This document shows, piece by piece, positions 5,300 to 6,107 of a stretch of 6,107 bases of DNA. Numbering within the stretch: the first letter of the stretch is position 1; each line of letters begins with the position of its first letter. This stretch comes from Propionibacteriaceae bacterium (GTDB lineage: Bacteria; Actinomycetota; Actinomycetes; Propionibacteriales; Propionibacteriaceae). The DNA is taken from the NCBI GenBank assembly GCA_031260385.1, contig JAIRKB010000080.1, forward strand, positions 1 through 6,107. Direction: 5' to 3'. The translations under genes and the position numbers were made by a program. Under the pieces are notes generated by a model. That model worked only from the letters and a program-made list of their open reading frames with translations, was not told where the DNA came from and ran no database searches.

Positions 5300-6107
5300 A
5301 TGGAACTAAAAAGTAATGTCACCGACACCGCACTAATCTTCGAGGGCGGCGGAATGCGTGGGGCCTTCACGGCCGCAATCGTGACCTCCCTGCTCGGCGC
5401 CGGGATCCACATGGACTACGTCGCTGGAATCTCGGCCGGCAGTTCCAACACCGTCAACTACCTCTCGCGCGCCCCCGTACGAGCCCGCAAATCCTTCGTT
5501 GACTTCGCCGATGACCCCCGCTTCGGCTCTTGGCGGACCTGGATTCGCGGCAAAGGCTTCTTCAACGCCCACTACATCTACGAGGAATGCTGGCTACCCG
5601 ACGGCCCGCTGCCCTTCGACTTTGACACCTTCATGGCCAACCCAGCCCGGTTCAAAATCGGCTCCTATGACGTCGAACTCGGCAAGACCGTCTACTGGTC
5701 ACGCGAGGATATCACCCAACCGGTCGACCTAATGCGCCGAGTCCGCGCCTCCTCTTCGATCCCCGGAATGATGCCCTCAGTCTGGCTTGATGGACGCCTC
5801 TATGTCGACGGGGCGCTTGGCGAAGGCGGCGGAATCCCCCTGCCGATCGCCCAACGCGATGGCAACACCAAGTTCTTCGTCGTCCTCACCCGGACAAGGG
5901 ATTACATCAAAGAGCAATACCGCCCTCAAGCCCTCTACAAGCTGCTTTACGGTAAACACCCCACGGTCGCCGCTGGCATCCTCGCCCGCGCCAAGGCCTA
6001 CAACGACACCCGCGAGGAGTTACTCGAACTGGAGCGGGCCGGACAAGCCTTATTAGTCTTCCCCGACCAGATCACAATCGAAAACCGGACTTCCAATGTC
6101 GCCCAGC
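5300..6107 (+). CDS. Patatin-like phospholipase (YjjU type), 3' end outside the window
   Basis: The frame is open from the ATG at 5300 to the end of the window (269 codons). It has the patatin hydrolase signature: the oxyanion-hole loop GGGMRG at 16-21, the nucleophile elbow GISAG at 43-47 with S45, and the catalytic aspartate in DGA at 170-172 (D170). RASSSIPGMMPS before the aspartate and VVLTRTRDYIK after it follow the pattern of the E. coli YjjU group, proteins of about 300-360 residues, so most of the gene is present. Members are presumed serine lipid acyl hydrolases using a Ser-Asp dyad; the natural substrate is not known. There is no signal peptide, so it is probably cytoplasmic or membrane-associated. 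Start choice rests on AGGGGAGG just upstream and on the conserved N-terminal strand TALIFEGGG. All its tryptophans are TGG, so TGA is not a general Trp codon here. Codons are strongly C-ending, like the second part of the aminotransferase gene. Confidence 0.92.
   Translation, partial: MELKSNVTDTALIFEGGGMRGAFTAAIVTSLLGAGIHMDYVAGISAGSSNTVNYLSRAPVRARKSFVDFADDPRFGSWRTWIRGKGFFNAHYIYEECWLPDGPLPFDFDTFMANPARFKIGSYDVELGKTVYWSREDITQPVDLMRRVRASSSIPGMMPSVWLDGRLYVDGALGEGGGIPLPIAQRDGNTKFFVVLTRTRDYIKEQYRPQALYKLLYGKHPTVAAGILARAKAYNDTREELLELERAGQALLVFPDQITIENRTSNVAQ

Noticed and set aside
5038..5412. Minus-strand open frames over the end of the aminotransferase and start of the patatin-like gene
   Set aside because: Antisense to strongly conserved coding sequence; rich in R and P, as expected for shadows of GC-rich genes.

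Overview
The window comes from a high-GC Gram-positive bacterium, most likely an actinobacterium and possibly near the Actinomyces group. The placement rests on general character: GC-rich coding, G/C-ending codons, GTG start use, a probable leaderless gene with a TANNNT -10 box, and an AAA_14/DUF4143 ATPase of a type common in Actinomycetaceae and Bifidobacteriaceae. No rRNA, tRNA or other marker gene is present, so this is tentative. All supported genes are on the + strand.

Region 1 (1-2343) is a tandem family of paralogous membrane proteins. Two complete copies (49-1086 and 1171-2343) each repeat the same plan twice: a pair of membrane helices followed by a small beta-rich domain resembling bacterial PH-like domains. 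The first 52 bases look like the tail of a third copy. A 23-bp leader sequence is repeated before and after the first complete copy, which marks the duplication.

Region 2 (2304-3645) starts with three 23-bp tandem repeats, each carrying TAGAGT. They run up to the ATG of an ATPase with an AAA_14 domain, DUF4143 and a C-terminal nuclease-like E-I-D...E-V-K motif. The spacing suggests leaderless transcription from the last repeat. The preceding gene's extra C-terminal tail reads into these repeats.

Region 3 (3646-4094) has no convincing protein gene but is rich in structure. It contains a hyphenated dyad (3743-3771), a 17-bp tandem duplication (3844-3877), and a long imperfect inverted repeat (3869-3894 with 3962-3984). 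The loop of that repeat contains an exact DnaA-box 9-mer and a near match. A GC-rich hairpin follows (4004-4028), and then the ribosome binding site of the next gene.

Region 4 (4095-5237) is a class I/II PLP aminotransferase interrupted by a single in-frame TGA (4701-4703), 16 codons before the catalytic lysine. The rest of the frame is intact to the normal end of the family. Base skew changes sharply inside this gene. Region 5 (5300-6107) is a patatin-like (YjjU-type) lipid hydrolase, complete at its start and cut off by the end of the window.

I see no shared pathway among these genes. The most unusual items are the leaderless repeat array, the TGA-interrupted aminotransferase with its hairpins, and the inverted repeat holding DnaA boxes.
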